Of a stretch of DNA of 64,000 nucleotides, positions 34,945-44,055 are shown one piece after another. Made by a program: the position numbers and the translations under genes. Under the pieces are notes generated by a model. That model saw only the letters and a list, made by a program, of their open reading frames with translations. It made no database searches and was not told where the DNA came from. Within the stretch, counting starts at the first letter, position 1. Each line of letters starts with the position of its first letter. The DNA is taken from contig NZ_OAOD01000012.1 in assembly GCF_900205925.1 (NCBI RefSeq), forward strand, positions 1-64,000. Direction: 5' to 3'. The stretch is from Clostridium peptidivorans (GTDB lineage Bacteria; Bacillota; Clostridia; Clostridiales; Clostridiaceae).

Positions 34945-35562
34945 TTGATAAATAAGTTAATATATATATTTAAAAGGGACTTAATACTGTATGTTATTGT
35001 TTTTATTATGTTAAGTTCAAATGCATTAATACCAGGATTAATGGGAGGATTAATAGGAGCTTTAATAGGAGGATTATTGGGGAAAAGGTATGGTAAATTT
35101 AATATATTTTTATCATTTCAGACCTCTAGAAAAGAGTACTATGTAATTGCAGTAATATATAATCTTTTATCCTCAGCTATAATATCATTGGTATTAGCTC
35201 TAGTAAAGGTAAATTCTAATAACATACCTAAAAATTATTTCAAATATGTATTTTTATTTTACTTTACACTAGTTTTAGTATTTTTAAGCGCTAAATTATT
35301 TAATGAATTTTTTAAACATAGTGATTATGCAGCAGTAAGGTTTGGAGTCATAGTTATGTATTTAGCACTGTTTGTTGCTAGGTATGGTTTTCTTCTTTTC
35401 AATGATAATTTTATAAATTTTAATGAAAATTTATTTAGTTATCAAGAATTTAAGCTAATGGATTATTATATAATGTCATTTTTAATTATAGGATTTAACT
35501 ATGTAACAAGTTATTTAGTTAATAGAAGTACTGAAATTCAAATTAATGGGGAAGCAGAGTAG
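34945..35562 (+). CDS. ABC-permease-like membrane protein, array copy 3
   Basis: This 205-residue member of the array has a glycine-rich second helix (GLMGGLIGALIGGLLGKRYG) not seen in the other copies. It shares the central EYYVIAVIYNLLSSAIISL and the C-terminal GFNYVTSYLV segments. The TTG start has AAGGAGGGAG just upstream. The sequence after its stop (AGTAAGTTATAGAATTTAAG) resembles a decayed start of the ATPase gene. It is followed by the only intact regulator gene of the cluster. Confidence 0.68.
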   Translation: MINKLIYIFKRDLILYVIVFIMLSSNALIPGLMGGLIGALIGGLLGKRYGKFNIFLSFQTSRKEYYVIAVIYNLLSSAIISLVLALVKVNSNNIPKNYFKYVFLFYFTLVLVFLSAKLFNEFFKHSDYAAVRFGVIVMYLALFVARYGFLLFNDNFINFNENLFSYQEFKLMDYYIMSFLIIGFNYVTSYLVNRSTEIQINGEAE

Positions 35563-35608
35563 TAAGTTATAGAATTTAAGTAACTAATTAACGAGGTGGT
35601 GAAAGTAT

Positions 35609-35974
35609 TTGATTATTAATTCTAATGATATAAAGCCTATATATATACAAATTGCAGAAGGAATAGAGGAAGATATTTTAAAAGGAATCACAGAGGAAGA
35701 AACACAGGTAATGTCTACAACGGAGTTTTCTCAAGTCTACGGTATAAATCCAGCCACCACAAGAAAGGCGATGAATATATTAGTTGATAAAGGCATTTTA
35801 TATAAAAGAAGGGGACTTGGGATGTTTGTAACCATTGGAGCTAGAAATAAAATTAAAGTATGGAAAAGGCAGGAATTTTTAAATAATAAGTTGAAAAGTA
35901 TTATAGAGGAAGGAAAAAGCATAGGGATTTCTATTGAAGAAATAATAATGTGGCTAAATAAGTCTAGGGCATAG
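35609..35974 (+). CDS. GntR-family transcriptional regulator, YtrA subfamily
   Basis: This 121-residue regulator has an N-terminal winged helix (PIYIQIAEGIEEDILKGI, INPATTRKAMNILVDKGILY) and only about 45 further residues ending EEIIMWLNKS, the short effector-less form typical of YtrA. YtrA-type repressors usually control the ABC transporter operon in which they sit, in Bacillus in response to cell-wall antibiotics. A GAGGTGG site precedes the TTG start. Partial copies of this gene occur at 34139 and 34858. Confidence 0.85.
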   Translation: MIINSNDIKPIYIQIAEGIEEDILKGITEEETQVMSTTEFSQVYGINPATTRKAMNILVDKGILYKRRGLGMFVTIGARNKIKVWKRQEFLNNKLKSIIEEGKSIGISIEEIIMWLNKSRA

Positions 35975-36009
35975 AGTAAGGAGGGAGAGCTATAAATAAG
36001 TTAATATAT

Positions 36010-36612
36010 ATGTTTAAAAGAAGCAGTAGGTTTTATATTGCTTTATTTATAATATCTATATTAGAAATAGATGGATTGATAGGATTTATAATAGGTATAT
36101 CAGGATGGGTTATTCTCTATAAATTGATATCAAATAGAAATAGAGGATTAAATGTTTTTTTAGGCTTTGGTGGAACTAGAACAGAATTCTATACACTGAC
36201 TGTAATATATGACTTTTTAATGTCAACTTTCATATCAATAGTAATAGCTTTAGCAAGAGTGAAAATTGAAAACATGGATATAAGTAATTTTATATATTTT
36301 TTTTCATTTTATCTTGTGATTCTTTTGGTATTTTTTAGTACTCTAGCATTTAGACAAATTTTTAGCCATACGGATTATTTGATGGTAAAGCTTGGAGTAT
36401 TGTTTTTCTATATATTTCTGTTTATTACATGGTATTCTTCAAGTATTCTTGCTGACAATTTTATAAGTTTAAACCAGAAAGTGGGTTCTTATTGCAATTT
36501 TACATTAAAAGAATTTTATATAATGTTTCCTATAATTATAGGATTTAATTATATAACAAGTTATTTAGTTCATAGAAGTACTGAAATTCAAATTAAGGGG
36601 GAAGCAGAGTAG
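36010..36612 (+). CDS. ABC-permease-like membrane protein, array copy 4 (start codon altered)
   Basis: This paralogue of array copies 1-3 ends in GFNYITSYLVHRSTEIQIKG and EAE. In copy 3 the site reads GGAGGGAGAGCTTTGATAAA; here the TTG is missing (GGAGGGAGAGCTATAAATAA), so the ancestral start is lost. Translation would need ATA at 35992 or the ATG at 36010, which lies about 20 bases beyond the ribosome binding site. The reading frame is otherwise intact. Its stop overlaps the GTG start of the ATPase, so coupling would fail if it is not translated. Confidence 0.6.
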   Translation: MFKRSSRFYIALFIISILEIDGLIGFIIGISGWVILYKLISNRNRGLNVFLGFGGTRTEFYTLTVIYDFLMSTFISIVIALARVKIENMDISNFIYFFSFYLVILLVFFSTLAFRQIFSHTDYLMVKLGVLFFYIFLFITWYSSSILADNFISLNQKVGSYCNFTLKEFYIMFPIIIGFNYITSYLVHRSTEIQIKGEAE

Positions 36613-37490
36613 TGAGTTATGCAATTGAAATAACTAATTTAAATAAGAAATTTTGGAACAAAGGAGTTTTTAAGGATTTAAATTTAAATATAGAGGAAAA
36701 TAAAATATATTGTTTGGCAGGAAGAAATGGTGCTGGGAAAACCACTTTATTAAGATGTATTGCATCACAATATGTAAAAACAGGAGGAAGTATAAAGGCC
36801 TTTGGTGAAGAGGTATTTGAAAACAAAAATGCTTTAAGTAAAATATACCTTTGTCAGGAAAATGGATTTTCAGCAGCTATGACAGGCAGGGAAATATTTA
36901 ACACAGCTAAGGTATTTTTAAAATATTGGGATGAAGAATTTAAAGAAAGACTTATAAAAAAATTTAATGTGGAGCTTGGCAAGAAGTATGGAGATCTTTC
37001 TAAAGGAACAAAGTCTTGCTTAAACATAATAGTAGCATTAGCGAGCAGAGCACCTATAACCATATATGATGAAGCATATGCAGGGCTAGACCCATTAAAT
37101 AGAGAGATGTTTTATGAGGAGCTTTTAAAGGATTATGAAGAAAATCCACGAACAATAATTTTTTCAACTCATCATATAGAAGAAATAGAAGGCTTAGTTG
37201 AAGAAATTATATTTATGGACAATGGAAAGATTTTATTAAATGAAAACAAAGATACAATTGATGAAAAAGCTTTTTATATAACTGGAAAAGAAGAAGAATT
37301 GTATGATATTTCAAAAAATTTAAGGGTGATATCTAAAGAGAAAGTAGGCGCTCTTATGAGGATAGGGATATGTGACAATGTAAGTTATGAAGAAAAGATA
37401 AAGCTTCAAGATAAAGGATTTACCTTAGAAAAAATGACCCTTCAAAAATTGTTTGTAAATATGCTAAGGGAAGGTGGCAGAGTTGAGTGA
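36612..37490 (+). CDS. ABC transporter ATP-binding protein (YtrB/YtrE-like)
   Basis: This 292-residue ABC ATPase has Walker A GRNGAGKTT near 38-46, Q-loop YLCQENG, signature LSKGTKSC (a variant of LSGGQ often seen in this exporter group), and Walker B ITIYDEAYAGLD, with the H-loop STHHIEE. The Walker B has Asp-Glu intact. It pairs with the clustered permeases. The GTG start overlaps the stop of array copy 4, and its 3' end overlaps the next permease by about 8-17 bases. Confidence 0.88.
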   Translation: MSYAIEITNLNKKFWNKGVFKDLNLNIEENKIYCLAGRNGAGKTTLLRCIASQYVKTGGSIKAFGEEVFENKNALSKIYLCQENGFSAAMTGREIFNTAKVFLKYWDEEFKERLIKKFNVELGKKYGDLSKGTKSCLNIIVALASRAPITIYDEAYAGLDPLNREMFYEELLKDYEENPRTIIFSTHHIEEIEGLVEEIIFMDNGKILLNENKDTIDEKAFYITGKEEELYDISKNLRVISKEKVGALMRIGICDNVSYEEKIKLQDKGFTLEKMTLQKLFVNMLREGGRVE

Positions 37491-38067
37491 TTTTAAGGAA
37501 AGGTTAAAGCTTATTATGGATACGGAAATAATGCTTACTATAATAGTAGGTGTGGCGCTGTCATTCCCTATTATGGCTATTAGCATAAAAATTAAAGAAA
37601 TATCCATAAGCCCCTACTCTTATATTTATATACCATTAATAGTGTTTCATTTATACTACAATAGATATTCGCACATGATGAACTTCTCAGTAACAAGGGA
37701 TGAGTACTTTAAAATTGGTCAAGGTTTAAATTTAATTTTATCATTATTAATGTGGCTTATGTATTTATTAGCAGCTTTTGTAATCAATAAAAACATCCAG
37801 GTTTCAACTATGATTTTAGTTTTTATTGGAATTATATTTTTTACAAGTTTAAGTAATGTGATAAGTCTTTTGATGATAAATAGTTCATTTATTGCTTTTG
37901 TAGGTTTTGGTGCTATATTTGGACTACGTTATGTGTCCAGGAAGGGTTATTTTGATTTGCATAATACAATGATAAATATTATCTTCATAATATTAACTAT
38001 ACTGTGCAGTTTAATTTCCAGATATATACTTAAAAATATAGATTTTAAGCTAAGGGAGGTTAAGTAA
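37483..38067 (+). CDS. ABC-type permease subunit, distinct from the array paralogues
   Basis: This protein of about 195 residues has six hydrophobic segments and the motif NFSVTRDEYFKIGQGLNLIL, which parallels the SRKxYY segment of the array proteins, so it is a distant relative. It lacks the GFNYITSYLV tail. TTG 37483 has AAGGTGG upstream; GTG 37474 is an in-frame alternative. It overlaps the end of the ATPase gene and is the last gene of the cluster. Confidence 0.7.
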   Translation: MSDFKERLKLIMDTEIMLTIIVGVALSFPIMAISIKIKEISISPYSYIYIPLIVFHLYYNRYSHMMNFSVTRDEYFKIGQGLNLILSLLMWLMYLLAAFVINKNIQVSTMILVFIGIIFFTSLSNVISLLMINSSFIAFVGFGAIFGLRYVSRKGYFDLHNTMINIIFIILTILCSLISRYILKNIDFKLREVK

Positions 38068-38167
38068 AAAATATGGAATTTTTAACTATATAAAAGGGAT
38101 ATTTTCAATTAGATTACAACTTAATTTTCGCCAATATTTTTCGACAATAAATTTAATAAAAATAAAA

Positions 38168-38194
38168 AAATAAGCCTTAAAGGCTTATTTTTAT
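38168..38194. terminator. Terminator between the permease cluster and abrB-like gene
   Basis: AAATAAGCCT pairs with AGGCTTATTT around TAA, with T runs on the right and A runs on the left, so it can act in both directions. Confidence 0.85.
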
Positions 38195-38436
38195 TTGTCA
38201 GTTTTTAATTCTTCAAGACAAGCTTGGCAGATGTTTTTACCTTTGTAGTTTATAACATCTTTAGCATTTCCACAGAATATGCAAGATGGGCTGTACTTCT
38301 TAAGTATTATCTGCTCTCCATCAACGAAGATTTCTAAAGAATCCTTGATTTCTATATCTAATGTTCTCCTAAGCTCGATAGGGATAACAATTCTTCCTAA
38401 TTCATCAACTCTTCTAACAATACCAGTAGATTTCAT
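38191..38436 (-). CDS. AbrB-family transition-state regulator with zinc ribbon
   Basis: This 81-residue protein has the N-terminal SpoVT/AbrB DNA-binding fold (STGIVRRVDELGRIVIPIEL) at residues 1-47. A C-terminal segment has two Cys pairs, CIFC and CQAC, forming a likely zinc ribbon. This architecture is the common clostridial AbrB type that affects sporulation and the switch to solvents. ATG 38436 has GGAGG nine bases upstream; a longer in-frame TTG version overlaps that site. It probably has its own promoter. Confidence 0.92.
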   Translation of the reverse strand: MKSTGIVRRVDELGRIVIPIELRRTLDIEIKDSLEIFVDGEQIILKKYSPSCIFCGNAKDVINYKGKNICQACLEELKTDK

Positions 38437-38479
38437 AACATGGTACCTCCTCAAACAATATTCGACTTTTGCTAATTAA

Positions 38480-38508
38480 ATAATAACAGTAATAACATAA
38501 ATAGTCAA
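38480..38508 (-). promoter_or_regulatory. Candidate sigma-A promoter of the abrB-like gene
   Basis: On the minus strand TTGACT, a 17-base spacer and TATTAT lie about 45 bases before the ATG. Confidence 0.65.
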
Positions 38509-38692
38509 TACATTTTTTACAAGTTTAAATAATATTAATAAAACTCTTTATTCTTTTGTATAGAACTGAGAATAACGCAGTTATTTTAATATTTATCAGT
38601 ATTTTTTAATTTTTAATTTATAGAACATAATTTTTGTGGCATAATAATTAGTACGAAGTAATATTTGGTAATTTTTATTAAGGAGGAAAGTT

Positions 38693-41620
38693 ATGAATTT
38701 AGAATTAAATAAGGAATACAGCGGGTTTAAACTTTTAGAAAAAAATCATGTAGAGGAATTAAACTCAGATGCTTTTATATTTGAACACATAAAAACTGGA
38801 GCAAAGCTTTTAAAGATTGTAAATGAGGAAGACAATAAAGTATTTTCAATATCCTTTAGAACTCCTCCAGGAAATAGTACTGGAGTTGCACATATACTTG
38901 AGCACTCAGTTCTTTGTGGTTCAAGAAAATTCCCGGTAAAAGAACCTTTTGTAGAGCTTATAAAGGGATCTTTAAATACATTTTTAAATGCTATGACCTT
39001 TGCAGATAAAACTATGTATCCTGTAGCTAGCAGAAATGAAAAAGATTTCTTTAATCTTATGGATGTATATTTAGATGCAGTGCTTTATCCAAACATATAT
39101 AAATATCCAGAAATATTTATGCAAGAAGGATGGCATTATGAGCTTAAAGATAAAGATGAACCTTTAACTTATAAAGGTGTAGTTTACAATGAAATGAAGG
39201 GTGCTTTTTCATCCCCTGAATCAGTGCTTGTTAGAAAAATATCTCAATCTCTTTTCCCAGATACAACCTATGGAGTGGAATCTGGAGGAGATCCTGAATT
39301 TATACCGGATTTATCCTATGAAGAATTTAAAGATTTTCATAAAAAATATTATCATCCTTCAAATAGCTATATATATTTATATGGTAATGGAGACACACTG
39401 AAGGAATTAGCTTTTATTAATGATAATTATTTAAAAGAATTTGATAAAATAAAAATCCACTCTGAAATTAAAGAACAGAAGCCTTTTAATTCTATGAAGG
39501 AAATGAAAGTGGAATATCCTATATCAGTAAATGAAAAAGAAGAAGATAAATCCTATATGAGTTTAAATTTTGTTGTAGGAAAAGTTGTAGATAAGGAACT
39601 ATATTTAGCATTTGATATTTTAGAACATCTTTTATTGGATACTCCTGCAGCGCCTCTTAAAAGGGCTCTTATAGAAGCTAATTTAGGTAAAGACGTATTT
39701 GGAGTGTTTGATAGCAGCATACTTCAACCTAGCTTTAGTGTTGTAGTTAAAAACTCCAGCGAAAGTCAAAAGGAAAGATTTAAAGAAGTAGTATTTAACA
39801 CATTAAGAGATTTAGTTAGTAATGGAATAAGTAAAAAGCTTATAGAGTCTTCTATAAATATTAAAGAATTTAGACTTAGAGAATCAGATTATCATGGATA
39901 TCCTAAGGGCCTTGTGTATGGAATAAAAGCCATGGACAGCTGGCTTTATGATGAAGATCCATTAATGCATTTAGCTTATGAACCTCAATTAAATAAAGTA
40001 AAAGAAGCATTAACTACTAATTACTTTGAAAAGATTATAGAGAAATATATATTAAATAACTCTCATAGCTCTATTTTAATATTAAATCCTAAAAGAGGCA
40101 TGGGTGAAAGTGTAGAAGAAGAACTAAGGAAAAAACTTAAGGAATATAAAGAAAAACTAAGCGAAAATGAACTAAATAAGATAATAGAACAAACTAAAAA
40201 ATTAGAGGAAAGACAAACTTCAGAGGATAATCAGGAGGATTTAGAAAAGGTACCACTAATATCTATAGAAGATATAAACAAAAACTCAGAAAAACTTCCA
40301 CTAGTAGAGGAAACTTATAAGGATATTAAAGTGTTAAAACATCCTTTATTCACCAACAAGATAGCATATATTAATCTTTACTTTAATAGTAAGGGAGTTA
40401 AACAAGAACTTATACCTTATATAGGAATTTTATGTGGAGTACTAGGAAAAGTAGGTACAGAAAACTATAGCTATGAAGACTTATCTAATGAAGTAAACAT
40501 ACACACTGGAGGAATAAGCTATAGCGCAATACCTTATTCAGACAATACAAATATAAATAACTTTACTCCTATGCTTAAAGTCCGTTCAAAGGCTCTTGTA
40601 AGTAAGCTTCCAGAATTATTTAATCTTTTAAAGGAAGAAATAGTAACTAGTAAATTTGAGGACTATAAGAGACTTAAAGAAATTATACAGGAATATAAAT
40701 CTAGAATGGAAATGTCTTTATTTGATTCAGGACATATGGTAGCAGCAGGTAGAGTAGCTTCTTACTTTTCTCAAAGTGCGGCTTATTCAGAACTTATTTC
40801 TGGAATCAATTTTTATCATTTTGTAGTTGACTTAGATAATAACTTTGAAAGCAAAAAGGAAGAAATAGTAAACACTTTAAAGGAAATAAGTAAAATAGTA
40901 TTTAATAAAAATAATCTTCTAATAAGTGCAGCTTTAGATGAAGAGGATTATGATAAGTTTACTGAAAGCTTACCAGTATTATATGAAGCATTAAAGGATG
41001 ATGAAACTCACTATAATGAATATAAATTTGAAATAGAACCTAAAAATGAAGGACTTATGACTTCAGGAAAAGTTCAATATAATTCTAAGGGATTTAACTT
41101 TAGAAAACTTGGATATGAGTACACAGGAGTACTTCAAGTATTAAAGACCATAACAAGCTTTGATTATCTTTGGAATAGAGTAAGAGTTCAAGGTGGAGCT
41201 TATGGATGTTTTGGAGGCTTTAATAGAAATGGGAACATGTACTTTACATCCTATAGAGATCCTAATCTTAAAAACACATTAGACGTTTATGATAATGTTG
41301 CAAATTATGTAAAGAATTTTGAAGCAGATCAAAGGGAAATGACAAAATATATAATAGGAACTATAAGCAATTTAGATAATCCACTTAGTGCTGCTATGAA
41401 AGCTGATAAAGCCGTAGCTAATTATTTAAGCAAGGTGACTTTTGAAGATGCACAAAAGGAAAGAGATGAAATATTAAGTGCTTCTGTAGATAAAATAAAG
41501 GGTTTATCAAATTTACTTGGAGATTGCATGGAAAAGAACTATATATGTGTCTTTGGAAGTGAAGAAAAAATAAAAGAAAACAAAGAATTGTTTAATAAAA
41601 TAATAAATGTATTTGAGTAA
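38693..41620 (+). CDS. M16C-family zinc metallopeptidase (PreP/falcilysin-like)
   Basis: This 975-residue cytoplasmic insulinase-type peptidase degrades peptides inside a clam-shaped chamber. The inverted zinc motif HILEH lies near residue 66, with the distal Glu in VVYNEMKGAFS. The two M16 halves are joined by a long charged linker (about 470-535), and the C-terminal half keeps the RVQGGAYGCFGG substrate-binding segment. Length is normal for PreP-type enzymes. AAGGAGG precedes the ATG. The gene is monocistronic with a perfect terminator. Confidence 0.92.
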   Translation: MNLELNKEYSGFKLLEKNHVEELNSDAFIFEHIKTGAKLLKIVNEEDNKVFSISFRTPPGNSTGVAHILEHSVLCGSRKFPVKEPFVELIKGSLNTFLNAMTFADKTMYPVASRNEKDFFNLMDVYLDAVLYPNIYKYPEIFMQEGWHYELKDKDEPLTYKGVVYNEMKGAFSSPESVLVRKISQSLFPDTTYGVESGGDPEFIPDLSYEEFKDFHKKYYHPSNSYIYLYGNGDTLKELAFINDNYLKEFDKIKIHSEIKEQKPFNSMKEMKVEYPISVNEKEEDKSYMSLNFVVGKVVDKELYLAFDILEHLLLDTPAAPLKRALIEANLGKDVFGVFDSSILQPSFSVVVKNSSESQKERFKEVVFNTLRDLVSNGISKKLIESSINIKEFRLRESDYHGYPKGLVYGIKAMDSWLYDEDPLMHLAYEPQLNKVKEALTTNYFEKIIEKYILNNSHSSILILNPKRGMGESVEEELRKKLKEYKEKLSENELNKIIEQTKKLEERQTSEDNQEDLEKVPLISIEDINKNSEKLPLVEETYKDIKVLKHPLFTNKIAYINLYFNSKGVKQELIPYIGILCGVLGKVGTENYSYEDLSNEVNIHTGGISYSAIPYSDNTNINNFTPMLKVRSKALVSKLPELFNLLKEEIVTSKFEDYKRLKEIIQEYKSRMEMSLFDSGHMVAAGRVASYFSQSAAYSELISGINFYHFVVDLDNNFESKKEEIVNTLKEISKIVFNKNNLLISAALDEEDYDKFTESLPVLYEALKDDETHYNEYKFEIEPKNEGLMTSGKVQYNSKGFNFRKLGYEYTGVLQVLKTITSFDYLWNRVRVQGGAYGCFGGFNRNGNMYFTSYRDPNLKNTLDVYDNVANYVKNFEADQREMTKYIIGTISNLDNPLSAAMKADKAVANYLSKVTFEDAQKERDEILSASVDKIKGLSNLLGDCMEKNYICVFGSEEKIKENKELFNKIINVFE

Positions 41621-41624
41621 AGTT

Positions 41625-41658
41625 AAAGGGAAGTTTGCATGTTCAAACTTCCCTTTTA
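41625..41658 (+). terminator. Terminator of the M16 peptidase gene
   Basis: AAAGGGAAGTTTG pairs with CAAACTTCCCTTT around CATGTT, followed by TATA. Confidence 0.88.
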
Positions 41659-41748
41659 TAGAAAATGTTTCAAGAATATTCACGAATTAATATTTAAAGC
41701 TATGATACAATTATAATATAAAATATTATATCTGATAGAGGTGGGTAG

Positions 41749-42672
41749 ATGAGGAGTATTGAATTTAATATTAAAGATGTTGATGGTGTAGAAATTCATG
41801 TATACAAATGGAAAACAGAAGGTACTCCAAAGGCAGTAGTGCAAATTGCTCATGGAATGGGAGAGCATTCAGAGAGATATGAATACTTTGCACAAAAACT
41901 CATAGAAAATGGGTATGCAGTTTATATAAATAATCATAGAGGCCATGGCAAAACAGTAAAAAATAAAGAAGATTTGGGATATGTAGGAGATACAGATGGT
42001 TTCAATTGGATGATAAAAGATATGTATGAAGTAACTTTAATTGCAAAAAAAGATTACAAGGATGTGCCAATATTTCTCTTAGGACATAGTATGGGTTCTT
42101 TTTTAACGCAAAAATACATAGCTCTTTATGGAAAGGAGCTTAAAGGAGCCTTACTTTCAGGAACAAATGGAAAGCAAGGACAAAAATTAAAAATTGGTAT
42201 GACACTTGCAAAATTTGAGGTATCTATGAAGGGGCCGCGAAATAAGGGGAAAAGCTTAAATAATTTAATATTTAAGGGATATAACTCAAAGTTTAAACCA
42301 GAAAGAACACTCTTTGATTGGTTAACTTCTGATAAAGATGAAGTAGATAAATACATAAGGGATGAATACTGTGGTCATGCTTTTACATCATCATTTTTTT
42401 ATTATTTCTTCAAAGGTCTTGATGAACTAAATAAGCCTCATATTTTAAATAATATTCCAAGAGAGCTTCCGATATACATCTTTTCAGGCTCTGAAGATCC
42501 TGTAGGAGAAGAGGGAAAGGGCGTAACAAACTTATGTAATACTTATAAAAGAATAGGAATGAAAGATGTAACTTGCAAAATTTATCAAGGTGGAAGACAT
42601 GAGATGTTAAATGAAGTAAATAAAAATGAAGTAATAAGTGATGTTATAACATGGTTGAATAATGTGATTTAG
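41749..42672 (+). CDS. Alpha/beta hydrolase, monoacylglycerol lipase-like
   Basis: This 307-residue hydrolase of the Hydrolase_4 (serine aminopeptidase S33/MGL) group has oxyanion motif AHGMGEHSERY, nucleophile elbow GHSMGS, an acidic residue in FSGSEDPVGE and catalytic His in GGRHEMLNE. It probably cleaves monoacylglycerols or lysophospholipids in the cytoplasm. There is no signal peptide. GAGGTGG precedes the ATG. It is convergent with the DUF2156 gene, with a 200-bp palindrome between them. Confidence 0.87.
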   Translation: MRSIEFNIKDVDGVEIHVYKWKTEGTPKAVVQIAHGMGEHSERYEYFAQKLIENGYAVYINNHRGHGKTVKNKEDLGYVGDTDGFNWMIKDMYEVTLIAKKDYKDVPIFLLGHSMGSFLTQKYIALYGKELKGALLSGTNGKQGQKLKIGMTLAKFEVSMKGPRNKGKSLNNLIFKGYNSKFKPERTLFDWLTSDKDEVDKYIRDEYCGHAFTSSFFYYFFKGLDELNKPHILNNIPRELPIYIFSGSEDPVGEEGKGVTNLCNTYKRIGMKDVTCKIYQGGRHEMLNEVNKNEVISDVITWLNNVI

Positions 42673-42741
42673 GTACTGGGAGCTAAAATATATATAAATT
42701 CAGCTTCTGCTGAGTTTTTTCCAACAGTAAGGTAAGGGAAT

Positions 42742-42942
42742 GTAAATAATGTTGATTTTTATTATGTGTCCTTGGAGCAATTTTTAGAGTTTCTTAATGA
42801 AACAAGTGGTAAAGACTTTAGAACTTATGAACTGTTTGAGCGGTAACGCGAGTTTTCATAAGTTCTTAGTATTTACCACTTGTGAATTTAGAAACTCTTA
42901 AATTGTGTGTTAGGACTAAATATAAAAATCAACATTATTTAC
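42742..42942. repeat. 200-bp near-perfect palindrome, family F
   Basis: Terminal arms GTAAATAATGTTGATTTTTA and TAAAAATCAACATTATTTAC are followed by TTAGAGTTTCTTAA/TTTAGAAACTCTTAA, ACAAGTGGTAAAGACT/AGTATTTACCACTTGT and AGAACTTATGAA/TTTTCATAAGTTCT. The apex CTGTTTGAGC-N5-GCGAGTTT matches the family A apex. The right end overlaps the stop codon of the minus-strand gene. Confidence 0.9.
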
Positions 42943-43826
42943 TTCACAATGTATTTCATTGCAAGTTCCACAGGGTTATATGAAAGTTTAGCCTTTCTAA
43001 GACCTTCTATGCCTAAATCCTGCTCTCTATTTACATAGGTCACTTTTGTTAAATATTCTTCAAGGAAGTGTCTATTTACAAAGGCATATAATCCACGCAC
43101 ATCAGCATCAGCTTTTTCTATATGAATTATAGCAGTATTCTCGTTAACTACTTCTCCCATAGTAAAGGCTGAAATTTTATCATCCACATATACCGCCATT
43201 CCTACAAAATTTAATTTATCTATGTTTTTAAGAAGATCTTTTATTCCAAAGAGTTCATAAAGTACATATCCTTTGCAGTCATTTTTATTACACCATTCTC
43301 TTCCAGCCTTTAAACAGTCATCTATTATTTCCTCGGTAATAGGTACTGCTCTATAGTTATATTTTTTTACAAAAGCATTGTAATGATTTTTTTTCCCATG
43401 ATACTTCTTACCAGATAAGTTAACTAAATCTTCTCTTAAATATATATAGTCTGCGCCATCTCTATCTTCTTCAATTTCTAAAAGGTCTCCATAGGCCTCT
43501 TTTAAATCATTTATAAAGCTTAACTCAGCATCTTTAAATAAGTAATCCATATTATTTTCTTTTTTATATTCTATAAGCGTATCAACTATCTCTTTAAGAT
43601 CTCTCTTTTTATAGCCTAGTGGCTGCATAAAGTGAGATGAATGATTAAAGTCCACTTTCTTTATAATAAGAACATCATTTATTATACTGTAATGTATTTC
43701 ACAGCCTTTTCTCCATAAAAACAAGCTTAAAAATGAATATTCAGAAGTAGAAAAATTATAAGGTTTTATATATTTTTCAAATAAATCCTTGTCATCTAAA
43801 GTTAATGGCTTAAATTCTAGCATCAT
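42939..43826 (-). CDS. DUF2156 (GNAT-fold, FemX/MprF C-terminus-like) protein
   Basis: This 295-residue protein matches clostridial DUF2156 proteins. The N-terminal half includes FKPLTLDDKDLFEKYIKPY and SEYSFLSLFLW, and the second half has a GNAT-like fold (YRAVPITEEIIDDCL, NRHFLEEYL, VNREQDLGIEGLRKAKLSY). Relatives share the fold of aminoacyl-transferases acting on lipids or cell wall; no specific activity can be assigned. AAGGAG precedes the tandem ATG ATG. The stop codon lies in the terminal arm of palindrome F. Confidence 0.85.
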   Translation of the reverse strand: MMLEFKPLTLDDKDLFEKYIKPYNFSTSEYSFLSLFLWRKGCEIHYSIINDVLIIKKVDFNHSSHFMQPLGYKKRDLKEIVDTLIEYKKENNMDYLFKDAELSFINDLKEAYGDLLEIEEDRDGADYIYLREDLVNLSGKKYHGKKNHYNAFVKKYNYRAVPITEEIIDDCLKAGREWCNKNDCKGYVLYELFGIKDLLKNIDKLNFVGMAVYVDDKISAFTMGEVVNENTAIIHIEKADADVRGLYAFVNRHFLEEYLTKVTYVNREQDLGIEGLRKAKLSYNPVELAMKYIVK

Positions 43827-44055
43827 AACACTCCTTGTTAATAATTATGTACTATTTTAAAATACTTAATATTTATTGATTATTATATGTTAGTGTTCCC
43901 ATATTGAATACAAAAAAATAGTAAATGTTAATATGTAATTAATAATCATTATTTATACACATATTAAGTATAGTATAGCTTTAAGAAATGATAAAGTCAA
44001 ACTCTGTAAATGTTGCCATATAAAAAATACCGTATATTCATTTTTCATTAGCTAA
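43827..44055. other. AT-rich intergenic region
   Basis: This is the promoter region for the DUF2156 gene and the 3' flank of the pentapeptide-repeat gene. No hairpin, repeat or ORF with a ribosome binding site was seen. Confidence 0.4.

Noticed and set aside
33524-37490. Idea that the repeated permeases and spacers form a CRISPR-like or phage tail array
   Set aside because: The repeats are whole coding genes with duplicated junctions; there are no short regular repeats with spacers.
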